Source: Burkholderia anthina
Lineage (GTDB): Bacteria; Pseudomonadota; Gammaproteobacteria; Burkholderiales; Burkholderiaceae
Length of the DNA: 64,000 bases
NCBI RefSeq assembly: GCF_001547525.1
Contig: NZ_CM003768.1
Location: 3,224,001-3,288,000 of the forward strand
Direction of reading: 5' to 3'
Positions 19,771-29,961 of this stretch are shown piece by piece. Position numbers and translations under genes: made by a program. Under the pieces are notes generated by a model. That model was not told the origin of the DNA and ran no database searches. It was given only the letters and a program-made list of their open reading frames with translations. Each line of letters starts with the position of its first letter. Within the stretch, counting starts at the first letter, position 1.

Positions 19771-22608
19771 TTATGCAGCGCTCCGGATTTCGCCGTTTTC
19801 AAACAGGTTCGAGAAGCAGCGGCCGCACAGCGTCGGATGATCGGCGTGCGCGCCGACATCTTCGCGGTAGTGCCAGCAGCGTTCGCACTTCTGGTACTTC
19901 GACGCGGCCACGTCGACGCTTTCCTGCGCGTCGTCGTCGACCTTGACGACCGTCGCGGCCGACGTGATCAGCACGAACTTCAGATCGTCGCCGAGGCTCG
20001 TCAGCGCGTCGTAGCGCGCGCCGCTCGCATGCACGGCCACTTCGGCCTGCAGCGACGAACCGATGCGGTTCGCGGTGCGCGCTTCCTCGAGCGCCTTCGT
20101 CACGTTGCCGCGCACGTCGCGCAGCAGCGCCCACTTCTCGATCAGCGCGGCCGCGCCGGCGACTTCCGGATACGCATAGTAGGTCTCCGTGAAGATCGTG
20201 TCGCTCGCCGGCTGGAACACCTTCCACGCTTCTTCCGCCGTGAACGACAGGAACGGCGCGAGCACGCGCAGCAGGCCTTGCGTCAGGTGGTACAGCGCCG
20301 TTTGCGCGGAGCGGCGCGCGCGCGAATCGGCGGCGCTCGTGTACAGGCGATCCTTCAGCACGTCGAGGTAGAAGCCGCCGAGATCCTCCGAGCAGTACGT
20401 CTGCAGCTTCGCGACGACCGGGTGGAACTCGTACTTCTCGTAGTGGCCGAGCAGTTCCGTCTGCAGTTGCTGCGAGAACGCGACCGCGTAGCGGTCGATT
20501 TCGAGCCATTCGTCGACCGGCACCGCGTGCTGCGCGAAGTCGAAATCCGACAGGTTCGCGAGCAGGAAGCGCAGCGTGTTGCGGATGCGGCGATAGCCTT
20601 CCGTCACGCGCTTCAGGATTTCCTCGGAGATCGCGAGCTCGCCCGAGTAGTCGGTCGACGCGATCCACAGGCGGATGATTTCCGCGCCGAGGCGGTTCGC
20701 GACTTCATGCGGGTCGATGCCGTTGCCGAGCGACTTGCTCATCTTGCGGCCTTCGCCGTCGACCGTGAAGCCGTGCGTGAGCAGGCCCTTGTACGGCGCG
20801 CGGCCGTCGAGCATCGATGCCGTGAGCAGCGACGAGTGGAACCAGCCGCGGTGCTGGTCGGAGCCTTCGAGGTACAGGTCGGCCTGGAACTGCAGCTGAT
20901 CCTTGTGCGAGCCGCGCAGCACGTGCCAGTGCGTCGTGCCCGAGTCGAACCACACGTCGAGCGTGTCGCGGTTCTTTTCGTACAGGTTCGCGTCGTCGCC
21001 GATCAGCTCGCGCGGGTCGAGCGATTGCCATGCCTCGATGCCCGACTGCTCGACGCGCTTCGCGACTTCCTCGAGCAGCTCGAGCGTGCGCGGGTGCAGC
21101 TCGCCGGTTTCCTTGTGCACGAAGAACGCCATCGGCACGCCCCACTGGCGTTGGCGCGACAGCGTCCAGTCGGGACGGTTCGCGATCATGCTGAACAGGC
21201 GCTGCTTGCCCCACGACGGGTAGAACGCGGTCGCGTCGACGCCTTCGAGCGCCGTCTCGCGCAGCGTCTTGCCGCCGTCGCGCGGCGCCACGTCCATGCC
21301 GGCGAACCATTGCGACGTCGCGCGGTAGATGATCGGCGTCTTGTGGCGCCAGCAGTGCATGTAGCTGTGCGTGTACTTCTCGCTGCGCAGCAGCGAGCCG
21401 GCCGCGTTCAGCGCGTCGACGATCTTCGGGTTCGCGTCCCAGATCGACAGGCCGCCGAACAGCGGCAGCGACTCGATGTAGCGGCCGTCGCCCATCACCG
21501 GGTTGATGATGTCGGAATCGGTCATCCCGTGCGCCTTGCACGACTGGAAGTCCTCGATGCCGTACGCGGGCGACGAGTGCACGACGCCCGTACCCGTATC
21601 GGTCGTCACGTAGTCGCCGAGGTAGACGGGCGCGGTGCGCTGGTAGCCGGGGTGGGCCGACGCGAGCGGGTGGTGGAAGCGCAGGTTCGCGAGCTTCACG
21701 CCGGGCGCGGTCGCGACGACGCGGCCGGTCAGCTTGAAGTCGGTCATGCAGGCTTCGACGCGCTCCTGCGCGATGATCAGCAGCCCGCGCTCGGTGTCGA
21801 CCAGCGCGTAGACGATTTCCGGGTGGAGGTTCAGCGCCTGGTTGGCGGGAATCGTCCACGGCGTGGTGGTCCAGATCACGATGCCGCCTTCGGCGCGCGG
21901 CAGCGCCGGCAGGCCGAACGCGTGCGCGGTCTTTTCCGGCTCCGCGAACGCGAACATCACGTCGATCGTCGGGTCGGTGCGGTCCTTGTACTCGACCTCC
22001 GCTTCCGCGAGCGCCGAGCCGCAGTCGAAGCACCAGTTCACCGGCTTCAGCCCGCGATACACGTAGCCCTTCTCGATGATCTTGCCGAGCGCGCGGATCT
22101 CTTCCGCCTCGTTCACGAAGTTCATCGTCTTGTACGGGTTGGCCCAGTCGCCGAGCACGCCCAGGCGCTTGAAGCCGACCTTCTGCTTCTCGATCTGCTC
22201 GGTCGCGTACGCGCGCGCCTTGCTCATCACTTCGGCCGCCGGCAGCGACTTGCCGAACTGCTTCTCGATCTGGATTTCGATCGGCATGCCGTGGCAATCC
22301 CAGCCCGGCACGTACGGCGCGTCGAAGCCGGCCATGTTGCGCGACTTGACGACGATGTCCTTCAGGATCTTGTTGACCGCGTGGCCGAGGTGGATGTCGC
22401 CGTTCGCATACGGCGGGCCGTCGTGCAGGATGAACTTCGGCCGGCCCTTGCTGGCCGCGCGGATCTTGTCGTAGATGCCGCGCTCTTCCCACTCCTTGAC
22501 CCACTGCGGCTCGCGCTTGGGCAGGTCGCCGCGCATCGGGAACGGCGTGTCGAGCAGGTTGACCGGATACTTGGCCTGCGGTTTCGAATCGGCTTTCTTG
22601 TTGCTCAT
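19771..22608 (-). CDS. ileS: Isoleucine-tRNA ligase
   Basis: 945-residue class I aminoacyl-tRNA synthetase charging tRNA-Ile in the cytoplasm. The HIGH motif is H73-H76 in [11 protein letters not shown], and KMSKSLGN lies near residue 620. The CP1 editing domain is present ([34 protein letters not shown]). The C-terminus carries the bacterial zinc-binding region [17 protein letters not shown]. The length matches the type I bacterial form. It lies between ribF and lspA, the same order as in E. coli. Confidence 0.98.
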   Translation of the reverse strand: MSNKKADSKPQAKYPVNLLDTPFPMRGDLPKREPQWVKEWEERGIYDKIRAASKGRPKFILHDGPPYANGDIHLGHAVNKILKDIVVKSRNMAGFDAPYVPGWDCHGMPIEIQIEKQFGKSLPAAEVMSKARAYATEQIEKQKVGFKRLGVLGDWANPYKTMNFVNEAEEIRALGKIIEKGYVYRGLKPVNWCFDCGSALAEAEVEYKDRTDPTIDVMFAFAEPEKTAHAFGLPALPRAEGGIVIWTTTPWTIPANQALNLHPEIVYALVDTERGLLIIAQERVEACMTDFKLTGRVVATAPGVKLANLRFHHPLASAHPGYQRTAPVYLGDYVTTDTGTGVVHSSPAYGIEDFQSCKAHGMTDSDIINPVMGDGRYIESLPLFGGLSIWDANPKIVDALNAAGSLLRSEKYTHSYMHCWRHKTPIIYRATSQWFAGMDVAPRDGGKTLRETALEGVDATAFYPSWGKQRLFSMIANRPDWTLSRQRQWGVPMAFFVHKETGELHPRTLELLEEVAKRVEQSGIEAWQSLDPRELIGDDANLYEKNRDTLDVWFDSGTTHWHVLRGSHKDQLQFQADLYLEGSDQHRGWFHSSLLTASMLDGRAPYKGLLTHGFTVDGEGRKMSKSLGNGIDPHEVANRLGAEIIRLWIASTDYSGELAISEEILKRVTEGYRRIRNTLRFLLANLSDFDFAQHAVPVDEWLEIDRYAVAFSQQLQTELLGHYEKYEFHPVVAKLQTYCSEDLGGFYLDVLKDRLYTSAADSRARRSAQTALYHLTQGLLRVLAPFLSFTAEEAWKVFQPASDTIFTETYYAYPEVAGAAALIEKWALLRDVRGNVTKALEEARTANRIGSSLQAEVAVHASGARYDALTSLGDDLKFVLITSAATVVKVDDDAQESVDVAASKYQKCERCWHYREDVGAHADHPTLCGRCFSNLFENGEIRSAA

Positions 22609-22710
22609 GATGGGATCGCTATCTAAATCGGGGGACGCTCGGGCGTCGTGAATCGGGTAGGCGCGCGAGCAGGCGCGCGAGGGTGCGGCGCCAGGGCGCC
22701 GCCGTCCGGA

Positions 22711-23703
22711 TCAGCTAATTCGGTCGGTGGCCGACGTCGCGAAGCCCGTCGCCCGGCTGCCCGGCGCACGGTCGCGCTCGACGAAGTACGCGCGCGCGTT
22801 CGCGACGTCCAGCGCGATCGCGCGCGACAGCGCCTCGAGATCGTCGAACTTCGCCTCGTCGCGCAGCTTCTTCAGGAATTCGACACGGACCAGCTTGCCG
22901 TACGCGTCGCCGTGCCAGTCGAGCAGGTGCACTTCGAGCAGCACGCGGCCCGAATCGTCGACGGTCGGACGCAGCCCCAGGCTCGCGACGCCCGGCAGCG
23001 GCTCGGGGCCGAGGCCGTGCACCTGCACGACGAAGATGCCCGCGAGCGCCGGCCGCTTGTGCGCGATCGGCAGGTTCAGCGTCGGGAAGCCGAGATCGCG
23101 GCCGAGCTTCAGCCCGTGCGCGACGTGGCCGCTGATCGCATAGCCGTGGCCGAGCGCCTGCGCGGCCGCGTCGAGATCGCCCGCGGCGAGCGACGCGCGC
23201 ACGCCGGAGCTGGAAATGCGCGTGCCGTCGCTGCCGGCCACCGTGCCCATCTGCTCGACCTCGAAGCCGTGCTGCTCGCCGGCCGCCTTCAGCGTGTCGA
23301 AGGTGCCCGCGCGCTTCGCGCCGTAGCAGAAATCGTCGCCGACCATCATCCAGCGCGTGTGCAGCCCGTTCACCAGCGTGCGCTCGACGAACGCCTGCGG
23401 CGACTGGCTCGCGAACGTGTGGTTGAAGTGCTCGACGACGACGCGGTCGACACCGTGCTCGCGCAGCGCCTCGAGCTTGTCGCGCAGCATCGCGATGCGC
23501 GGCGGCGCGCCGGCCGGATTGAAGAATTCGCGCGGGTGCGGCTCGAACGTCATCACGCACACGGGCAGGCCGCGCGCGTCCGCCGCCGCGCGCACGCGCG
23601 CGAGCAGGGCCTGGTGGCCGCGATGGACACCGTCGAAATTGCCGATCGTCAGCGCGCACGGGGCGCGGCTCTCGGCGTTGGGCAGGCCGCGGAAGACTTT
23701 CAC
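22711..23703 (-). CDS. ribF: Bifunctional riboflavin kinase / FAD synthetase
   Basis: 330-residue enzyme converting riboflavin to FMN and then FAD. The N-terminal adenylyltransferase domain holds the nucleotide-binding TIGNFDGVHRGHQALL and VVVEHFN..FVERTLV; the C-terminal kinase half has GHVAHGLKLGRDLGFPTLNL and GVASLGLRPTVDDSG. It is the first gene of the minus-strand block to dut and diverges from purN across about 120 bases. Confidence 0.96.
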   Translation of the reverse strand: MKVFRGLPNAESRAPCALTIGNFDGVHRGHQALLARVRAAADARGLPVCVMTFEPHPREFFNPAGAPPRIAMLRDKLEALREHGVDRVVVEHFNHTFASQSPQAFVERTLVNGLHTRWMMVGDDFCYGAKRAGTFDTLKAAGEQHGFEVEQMGTVAGSDGTRISSSGVRASLAAGDLDAAAQALGHGYAISGHVAHGLKLGRDLGFPTLNLPIAHKRPALAGIFVVQVHGLGPEPLPGVASLGLRPTVDDSGRVLLEVHLLDWHGDAYGKLVRVEFLKKLRDEAKFDDLEALSRAIALDVANARAYFVERDRAPGSRATGFATSATDRIS

Positions 23704-23825
23704 GATAGCGGATGCAGCGTCGGGGAATGAGCGGTGGAATGCCGCAAAGCAGAAGATTATAAACGTTCGGGCGGGCCGACGGCCGAGAAGGCGGGAAACG
23801 CGAGGGCGAATGGTAAAATTCGCGG

Positions 23826-24488
23826 ATGAAAAAACTCGTGATCCTGATTTCCGGTCGCGGCAGCAACATGGAGGCCATCGTCCGCGCGTGCGCGCAGGAA
23901 CGCTGGCCGGCCGAGATTGCCGCCGTGATCGCCAACCGGCCCGATGCGGCCGGACTGGCTTTTGCCGCGTCGCACGGGGCGGCGACGGCGGTGGTCGACC
24001 ACCGGTCGTTCGACGGCCGCGACAGCTTCGACGCGGCGCTCGCCGCCGAGATCGACCGTTTCTCGCCCGATCTCGTCGTCCTCGCCGGCTTCATGCGCAT
24101 CCTGACGCCCGCATTCGTCAGACGATACGAAGGCCGGCTGCTCAACATCCATCCGTCGCTGCTGCCGAGCTTCAAGGGCATCCACACGCACCAGCAGGCG
24201 CTCGACGCCGGCGTCGCGCTGCATGGCGCGAGCGTGCATTTCGTCATTCCGGAGCTCGACAGCGGCGCGATCGTCGCGCAGGGCGCGGTGCCCGTGCGCG
24301 CCGGCGACGACGCGGCCGCGCTCGCGCGGCGTGTGCTGGCGGTCGAGCATGTGCTGTATCCGCGTGCGGTGCGCTGGTTCGTCGAGGGGCAGCTGCGCCT
24401 CGAGAACGGCCGCGCAGTGGTGGCGCCCGACGAGGCGCGCTGGATTTTCGCGGATCAACCGCATACCGAAACGAGTGAGGGCGTATGA
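23826..24488 (+). CDS. purN: Phosphoribosylglycinamide formyltransferase
   Basis: 220-residue enzyme of purine synthesis that transfers a formyl group from 10-formyl-THF to GAR. ISGRGSNMEAIV binds the substrate phosphate. The catalytic triad is N107 and H109 in LLNIHPSLLPSFKG and D145 in PELDSGAIVAQ. The stop overlaps the next start (ATGA), coupling it to the RNA methyltransferase. A TAAAAT-like -10 sits about ten bases before the ATG. Confidence 0.97.
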   Translation: MKKLVILISGRGSNMEAIVRACAQERWPAEIAAVIANRPDAAGLAFAASHGAATAVVDHRSFDGRDSFDAALAAEIDRFSPDLVVLAGFMRILTPAFVRRYEGRLLNIHPSLLPSFKGIHTHQQALDAGVALHGASVHFVIPELDSGAIVAQGAVPVRAGDDAAALARRVLAVEHVLYPRAVRWFVEGQLRLENGRAVVAPDEARWIFADQPHTETSEGV

Positions 24489-25750
24489 AGCTGCACGGAT
24501 TCCTGATCGGCCAGACCGAGACTTTGCTGGCCGAGGTGCTGAAATTCGCCGGCCCCGCCGACGCGACGACGAGCCGGTTCTTCCGTGCGCACCCGAAGCT
24601 CGGGCACGCGGAGCGCGGCGTGATCGCCGAGGCCGTGTTCGCGGTGCTGCGCCGGAAGATGGAGTTTTCGCATCTGGCCGAGAGCGGCACCGGCACGCCC
24701 GCGCGGCGCCTCACGCTGCTGGGCCTGATGCAGACGGTCGGTCGCAATGCGCTGAAGCCGTTCCTGTCCGACACCGAGTCGGCATGGCTCGAACACGTGT
24801 CGAAGATCGATCCGGCGAGCCTGCCGGTGCGCATTCGCACGAACCTGCCCGACTGGATTCACCAGGCGCTGTCGGCCCGTTTCGACGCCGAGGAGCTTGC
24901 GCAGCTCGCCGCCGCGCTGAACTACCCGGCGCCGCTCGACCTGCGTGCCAACGCGCAGAAGGCGAGCCGCGACCAGGTGATCGACGCGCTGCGCGCGAGC
25001 GGCATCGATGCGGGCGCGACGCCGTTCGCGCCGTTCGGCGTGCGCGTGGTCGGCAAGCCGGCGCTGACGCGCCTGAAGCTGTTCGAGGAAGGCGCGATCG
25101 AGGTGCAGGACGAAGGCAGCCAGCTGCTGTGCTCGCTGGTCGCGCCGCGGCGCGGCGAAATGGTCGTCGATTTCTGCGCGGGCGCGGGCGGCAAGACGCT
25201 CGCGCTCGGCGCGATGATGCGCTCGACGGGGCGCCTCTATGCGTTCGACGTGTCGGAGAAGCGCCTCGCGAAGCTGAAGCCGCGCCTCGCGCGCAGCGGG
25301 CTGTCGAACGTGAACCCGGTGCTGATCGACAGCGAGCACGACGCGAAGATCAAGCGGCTCGCCGGCAAGATCGACCGCGTGCTGGTCGACGCGCCGTGCA
25401 GCGGCCTCGGCACGCTGCGCCGTAATCCCGACCTGAAGTGGCGCCAGACGCGCACCGCGATCGACGAGCTGACGCCGAAGCAGGCGTCGATCCTCGCGAG
25501 CGCCGCGCGCCTCGTGAAGAAGGGCGGCCGGCTCGTCTACGCGACCTGCAGCGTGCTCGATGCCGAGAACGAGCGCATCGTCGAACAGTTCCTCGCCGAT
25601 CATCCCGAGTTCGTGCTGGTGCCGGCGCAGAAGGTGCTGGCCGACCAGCGCGTCGAACTCGAGACGGGCGACTACCTGTCGCTGTGGCCGCACCGTCACG
25701 CGACGGACGGCTTCTTCGCCGCGGTGCTCGAACGCCGCGCCGCGCAGTAA
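24485..25750 (+). CDS. RsmB/NOP2/Sun-family RNA (cytosine-C5)-methyltransferase
   Basis: 421-residue SAM-dependent m5C RNA methyltransferase. The SAM site is VDFCAGAGGKTLALGA. The two catalytic cysteines sit in VDAPCSGLGTLRRNPDLKW (motif IV) and ATCSVLDAENE (motif VI). The N-terminal third is predicted helical, but the NusB-like domain of true RsmB is not obvious. It could therefore be RsmB acting on C967 of 16S rRNA or a related RNA methyltransferase. It overlaps purN by four bases and is followed by an MscS-type gene after 18 bases. Confidence 0.88.
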   Translation: MKLHGFLIGQTETLLAEVLKFAGPADATTSRFFRAHPKLGHAERGVIAEAVFAVLRRKMEFSHLAESGTGTPARRLTLLGLMQTVGRNALKPFLSDTESAWLEHVSKIDPASLPVRIRTNLPDWIHQALSARFDAEELAQLAAALNYPAPLDLRANAQKASRDQVIDALRASGIDAGATPFAPFGVRVVGKPALTRLKLFEEGAIEVQDEGSQLLCSLVAPRRGEMVVDFCAGAGGKTLALGAMMRSTGRLYAFDVSEKRLAKLKPRLARSGLSNVNPVLIDSEHDAKIKRLAGKIDRVLVDAPCSGLGTLRRNPDLKWRQTRTAIDELTPKQASILASAARLVKKGGRLVYATCSVLDAENERIVEQFLADHPEFVLVPAQKVLADQRVELETGDYLSLWPHRHATDGFFAAVLERRAAQ

Positions 25751-25768
25751 CGGCTGGCCGGACGGACG

Positions 25769-27151
25769 ATGGAGAGTCTGCAGAGCCGCCTGCTGTCGCG
25801 CCGGCTGGCATCGGTGATTCGCGATTTCCACCAGCCGGTGATGATCTGGCAGGCGGCGATTCTCGTCGGTGCGCTGTGTCTCGCGTGGGTGGCCGCGCGC
25901 TTCGTGCACGCTCGGATCGATGCACGGCGCCGGGCGGCCGGACGCGCGCCGGGCGCGGGCGCGCAAAGCCTGAAGCGTGCGTTGTTTCCGTTGTTCGGCG
26001 GCGTGTTCGTCGGCGGCGCGCAGTTCGCGTTCGAGCCGTTCATGTCGACGTCGCTGCTGTCGCTCGCGCTCGTGCCGCTGTTCGGCATCGGGCTGATCTA
26101 CGTGCTGTTCTTCTTCGCGCGGCGCGTGTTCGCGCGCGACGGCCACACGCACGCGTGGCTGTCGGTCGTCGAGAAGATCGTGTCGACCGTCGTGTGGGCC
26201 GCGATGGTGATGACCGTGCTCGGCATCCAGCGCGACGTGCTCGGCTGGCTCGACAGCGTGCAGTTCCGGGTCGCGACCGCGCACCTCACGCTGCTGTCGG
26301 TGATCTCCGGCGCGCTGTGGGTGTGCGTGACGCTGATGGTCGCGATGTGGCTCGGCTCGGTGCTCGAGGATCGCCTGTCGCGCGCGAGCACGCTCGACGC
26401 GAACCTGAAGGTCGTGCTGTCGCGGGTCGGCCGCGCGCTGCTCGTGTTCGCGGCGATCCTGATCGGGTTGTCGCTCGTCGGTATCGACGTGACGGTCCTC
26501 GGCGTGTTCGGCGGCGCGGTGGGCGTCGGCCTCGGGTTCGGGCTGCAGAAGATCGCGAGCAACTACGTGTCGGGCTTCATCATCCTGCTCGACCGCTCGC
26601 TGCGGCTCGGCGATGCGATCAGCGTCGGCGGGCTGCAGGGCGTCGTCACGCAGATCCGCACGCGCTACACGGTCGTGCGCGGCCTCGACGGCAACGAGAC
26701 GCTGATCCCGAACGAGAAGCTGATCACCGACGTCGTGCAGAACCAGTCGTCTTACCTGACGCGCGGCTACGCGAAGGTCGCGGTGCAGGTCGCCTACACG
26801 AGCGACGTCGAGCAGGCACTCGCATTGCTTGCCGAAGCCGCGAAGGACGTGCCGCGCGTGCTGGCCGAGCCGGCGCCGACGCCGTACCTCGCAAGTTTCG
26901 GCGCGGACGGGATCGACCTGGAGCTGGGTTTCTGGATCGAGGATGCGGCGAAAGGCACGTCGGGCGTGCGCTCGAGCGTGAACCGCAACATCTGGCGGCT
27001 GTTCGGCGAGCACGGGATTTCCATTCCGTTTCCGCAGCGCGAAGTGCGCGTGGTCGGGCTGCCGGACGGCTTTCCCGCGGCGGCCGCGGCGGCCGGGCGC
27101 GATCCGGCTGCCGCCAGCGGTGCGCTGGACGCGCGCGCGCCGGCGGCATAG
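25769..27151 (+). CDS. MscS-family mechanosensitive channel
   Basis: 460-residue inner-membrane protein. Several N-terminal membrane segments (about 25-45, 70-90, 95-115, 135-155, 180-200) precede the pore helix and MscS core: LGVFGGAVGVGLGFGLQKIASNYVSGFIILLDRSLRLGD. The beta domain follows (RTRYTVVRGLDGNETLIPNEKLI), then the C-terminal alpha/beta part to about residue 430. It is larger than E. coli MscS (286) because of extra N-terminal helices. The likely role is release of solutes under hypo-osmotic shock. It is the third gene of the purN cluster, with no obvious functional link. Confidence 0.88.
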   Translation: MESLQSRLLSRRLASVIRDFHQPVMIWQAAILVGALCLAWVAARFVHARIDARRRAAGRAPGAGAQSLKRALFPLFGGVFVGGAQFAFEPFMSTSLLSLALVPLFGIGLIYVLFFFARRVFARDGHTHAWLSVVEKIVSTVVWAAMVMTVLGIQRDVLGWLDSVQFRVATAHLTLLSVISGALWVCVTLMVAMWLGSVLEDRLSRASTLDANLKVVLSRVGRALLVFAAILIGLSLVGIDVTVLGVFGGAVGVGLGFGLQKIASNYVSGFIILLDRSLRLGDAISVGGLQGVVTQIRTRYTVVRGLDGNETLIPNEKLITDVVQNQSSYLTRGYAKVAVQVAYTSDVEQALALLAEAAKDVPRVLAEPAPTPYLASFGADGIDLELGFWIEDAAKGTSGVRSSVNRNIWRLFGEHGISIPFPQREVRVVGLPDGFPAAAAAAGRDPAAASGALDARAPAA

Positions 27152-27365
27152 CGCTCGCGGCCGGTCAATCGTACCGATTTCGCGGTCGAAACCGGATCGC
27201 GGGCCTTTCCCAGTCCGCCCATGGACCGCGCGGATTGCGTGAGGGCAAGAAAATGTTCATTTTTTACAAAGACTTGGAACGGTTGAAGTAAAATTCTGGT
27301 CTACACGCGGTATGCTTTCATTCTTCTGACGCCAGCGGGCGTCGCTCTCATCACAGGTAACTGCC

Positions 27366-28562
27366 TTGTTGAATTCCCTGCTCGATTTTCTTTCCCACGG
27401 GCTCCTGCATTTTTCGTGGTGGCAGGTCGCGTTGTTCGCGCTCGCCGTCACGCACGTCACGATCATCGGCGTGACGGTCTACCTGCACCGCTGCCAGGCG
27501 CACCGCGCGCTGGAGCTGCATCCGATCGCGAGCCATTTCTTCCGCCTGTGGCTGTGGATGACCACCGGCATGCTGACCGGCCAGTGGGCCGCGATTCACC
27601 GCAAGCATCACGCGAAGTGCGAGACCGAGGAAGATCCGCACAGCCCGCAGACGCGCGGCATCTGGAAGGTGTTCCTCGAGGGCGCCGAGCTGTATCGCGC
27701 GGAAGCGAAGAACGAAGAGACGATGCGCAAGTTCAGCCACGGCACGCCGAACGACTGGATCGAACGCAACGTCTACTCGAAGTACCCGATTCTCGGCGTG
27801 AGCCTGATGATGGTCATCGACGTCGCGCTGTTCGGCGTGCTCGGCCTGACCGTGTGGGCCGTGCAGATGGTGTGGATTCCGTTCTGGGCGGCGGGCGTCG
27901 TCAACGGCTTCGGTCACTTCTGGGGCTATCGCAACTTCAACTCGGCCGACGCGAGCACGAACCTGTTCCCGTGGGGCATCGTGATCGGCGGCGAGGAACT
28001 GCACAACAACCACCATACGTTCGCGACGTCGGCGAAGCTGTCGAACAAGTGGTACGAGTTCGACATCGGCTGGATGTACATCCGCATCATGTCGGCATTC
28101 GGTCTCGCGAAGGTGAAGAAGGTCGCGCCCACGCCGCGTCTGAACAAGCCGAAGACGGTGCTCGACCAGGAAACGCTGCAGGCCGTGCTGTCGAACCGCT
28201 ACGAAGTGATGGCGCGCTACGGCAAGGCCGTCAAGCGTGCCTACCGCCAGGAGCTCGCGCACCTGAAGGAACTCGGTTCGAGCGAGAAGTACCAGCTGAT
28301 GCGCAGCGCGCGCAAGTGGTTCCACAAGGACGCCGACGGCCTCGACGAGCCGCAGAAGAAGCTGCTGCCGGAAATCTTCGCGAACAGCCAGAAGCTGCAT
28401 ACGTACTTCCAACTGCGCCAGGATCTCGCCGCGATCTGGGACCGTTCGACCGCGTCGCGCGAACAGCTTCTCGCGCAATTACAGGATTGGTGCCATCGCG
28501 CAGAACAAAGCGGCATCAAGGCGCTGCAGGAATTCGCGACGCGCCTGCGCCGCTACGCCTGA
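27366..28562 (+). CDS. Acyl-CoA/acyl-lipid fatty acid desaturase
   Basis: 398-residue membrane-bound di-iron desaturase. The three His boxes of the delta-9 family are present: HRCQAH, HRKHH and HNNHH. Four hydrophobic segments flank them (LHFSWWQVALFALAVTHVTI, LWLWMTTGMLTG, GVSLMMVIDVALFGVLGL, VWIPFWAAGVVNGFGHF). The last ~120 residues are hydrophilic and helical, longer than in minimal desaturases. It introduces a double bond into membrane acyl chains, using O2 and an electron donor not encoded here. The start is a TTG (27366 or the adjacent 27369) after ACAGG, so initiation is probably weak. A strong terminator follows. Confidence 0.9.
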   Translation: MLNSLLDFLSHGLLHFSWWQVALFALAVTHVTIIGVTVYLHRCQAHRALELHPIASHFFRLWLWMTTGMLTGQWAAIHRKHHAKCETEEDPHSPQTRGIWKVFLEGAELYRAEAKNEETMRKFSHGTPNDWIERNVYSKYPILGVSLMMVIDVALFGVLGLTVWAVQMVWIPFWAAGVVNGFGHFWGYRNFNSADASTNLFPWGIVIGGEELHNNHHTFATSAKLSNKWYEFDIGWMYIRIMSAFGLAKVKKVAPTPRLNKPKTVLDQETLQAVLSNRYEVMARYGKAVKRAYRQELAHLKELGSSEKYQLMRSARKWFHKDADGLDEPQKKLLPEIFANSQKLHTYFQLRQDLAAIWDRSTASREQLLAQLQDWCHRAEQSGIKALQEFATRLRRYA

Positions 28563-28594
28563 TTCGAAATCGATTAGAATCTCAGGACGTCACA

Positions 28595-28618
28595 AACCCC
28601 GCGTTGGCGGGGTTTTTT
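28595..28618 (+). terminator. Terminator of the desaturase gene
   Basis: AACCCCGC pairs with GCGGGGTT around a GTTG loop, followed by a six-base T-tract. Confidence 0.9.
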
Positions 28619-28710
28619 CATTTGGGCGGCTGGTTTTTGCAGGATGGCCCAGGCGCCGGAATTGGTGTGAAGTTTGGGCGCCGCGTCAGGGCCGAAAAAC
28701 CGCTCACGCC

Positions 28711-28808
28711 GACCGCGTAGCATGGGGCCCAAGTAAGCGCTGAAGCGCCAACTTGGGTCGACCGCGAAGCATGGGACCCAAGTAAGCGCTGAAGCGCTAA
28801 CTTGGGTC
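28711..28808. repeat. Two tandem 49-bp palindromic repeats immediately upstream of nadA
   Basis: Copies at 28711-28759 and 28760-28808 differ at three positions. Each holds a long inverted repeat. In copy 2, 28775-28790 pairs with 28793-28808 with only one mismatch across 16 bp; copy 1 is slightly weaker. The second copy ends four bases before the nadA Shine-Dalgarno. It could be a repeated extragenic element, an operator pair or RNA hairpins controlling nadA. Confidence 0.85.
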
Positions 28809-28824
28809 GACAGGAGATATGGAG

Positions 28825-29961
28825 ATGCAATCGACGATCAAATCCGTCGAGTACGACCGGCCGGTGTCGGCAGGCACCGTCTGTAGCGTCGGGCAAGCAT
28901 GGGCCAAGGTGCCCGATGCGCCGTCCGCCGAGGAGCGCGCTGCGCTGAAGGCGCGCATCAAGGCGTTGCTCGCCCGTGAAAAGGCCGTGCTCGTCGCCCA
29001 CTACTACGTGGATGCCGAACTGCAGGAACTGGCCGACGAAACGGGCGGCTGCGTGGCGGATTCGCTCGAAATGGCCCGCTTCGGCCGCGATCACGACGCG
29101 CAGACGCTGGTCGTCGCCGGCGTGCGCTTCATGGGCGAGACCGCGAAGATCCTGAGCCCGAACAAGCGCATCCTGATGCCCGATCTCGACGCGACCTGTT
29201 CGCTCGACCTCGGCTGCCCGGTCGACGAATTCTCGGCATTCTGCGATGCGCATCCGGACCGTACCGTCGTCGTCTACGCGAACACCAGCGCGGCCGTGAA
29301 GGCGCGCGCGGACTGGATGGTCACGTCGTCGATCGGCCTCGAGATCGTGGCCGACCTGCACGCGCGCGGCGAAAAGATCATCTGGGCGCCGGACCGCCAT
29401 CTCGGCAGCTATATCCAGAAGAAAACCGGCGCCGACATGCTGCTGTGGCAGGGCTCGTGCCTCGTCCACGACGAGTTCAAGGGCATCGAGCTCGACCTGC
29501 TGCGCGCCGAATATCCGGACGCGAAGGTGCTCGTGCATCCGGAATCGCCGGAAAACGTCGTCGCGCAGGCCGACGTCGTCGGCTCGACCACGCAGCTGAT
29601 CGACGCGGCCGTCAAGTTCGACGCGAAGCGCTTCATCGTCGCGACCGACCTCGGCATCCTGCACAAGATGCAGCTTGCCGCGCCCGGCAAGACTTTCATC
29701 GCCGCGCCGACGGCTGGCAACAGCGCGACCTGCAAGAGTTGCGCGCACTGCCCGTGGATGGCGATGAACGGCCTCGCGAACCTCGCCGACGTGCTCGAGC
29801 GCGGTCACAACGAGATCTTCGTCGATCCCGCGATCGGCGAACGCGCGCGCTTGCCGATCGACCGGATGCTCGAATTCGCGGCCGCGCACAAGAAGCGCGT
29901 GCAGGCGAGCGGCGACCTGCAGCGCGACCAGCAGCTGTTCGCGAACGTGGGGGCCGCATGA
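28825..29961 (+). CDS. nadA: Quinolinate synthase A
   Basis: 378-residue 4Fe-4S enzyme condensing iminoaspartate with dihydroxyacetone phosphate to quinolinate, the second step of de novo NAD synthesis. Substrate motif [19 protein letters not shown], cluster-ligand regions [13 protein letters not shown] and [20 protein letters not shown], and HPESPENVV are intact. I chose the ATG at 28825 because AGGAG (28812-28816) is eight bases away; the ATG at 28819 would be too close. It overlaps nadC by ATGA. The leader carries two tandem palindromes. Confidence 0.97.
   Translation: MQSTIKSVEYDRPVSAGTVCSVGQAWAKVPDAPSAEERAALKARIKALLAREKAVLVAHYYVDAELQELADETGGCVADSLEMARFGRDHDAQTLVVAGVRFMGETAKILSPNKRILMPDLDATCSLDLGCPVDEFSAFCDAHPDRTVVVYANTSAAVKARADWMVTSSIGLEIVADLHARGEKIIWAPDRHLGSYIQKKTGADMLLWQGSCLVHDEFKGIELDLLRAEYPDAKVLVHPESPENVVAQADVVGSTTQLIDAAVKFDAKRFIVATDLGILHKMQLAAPGKTFIAAPTAGNSATCKSCAHCPWMAMNGLANLADVLERGHNEIFVDPAIGERARLPIDRMLEFAAAHKKRVQASGDLQRDQQLFANVGAA

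Noticed and set aside
19837..22626. 929-codon plus-strand frame opposite ileS
   Set aside because: Shadow frame; ileS is complete with HIGH, KMSKS and zinc motifs.
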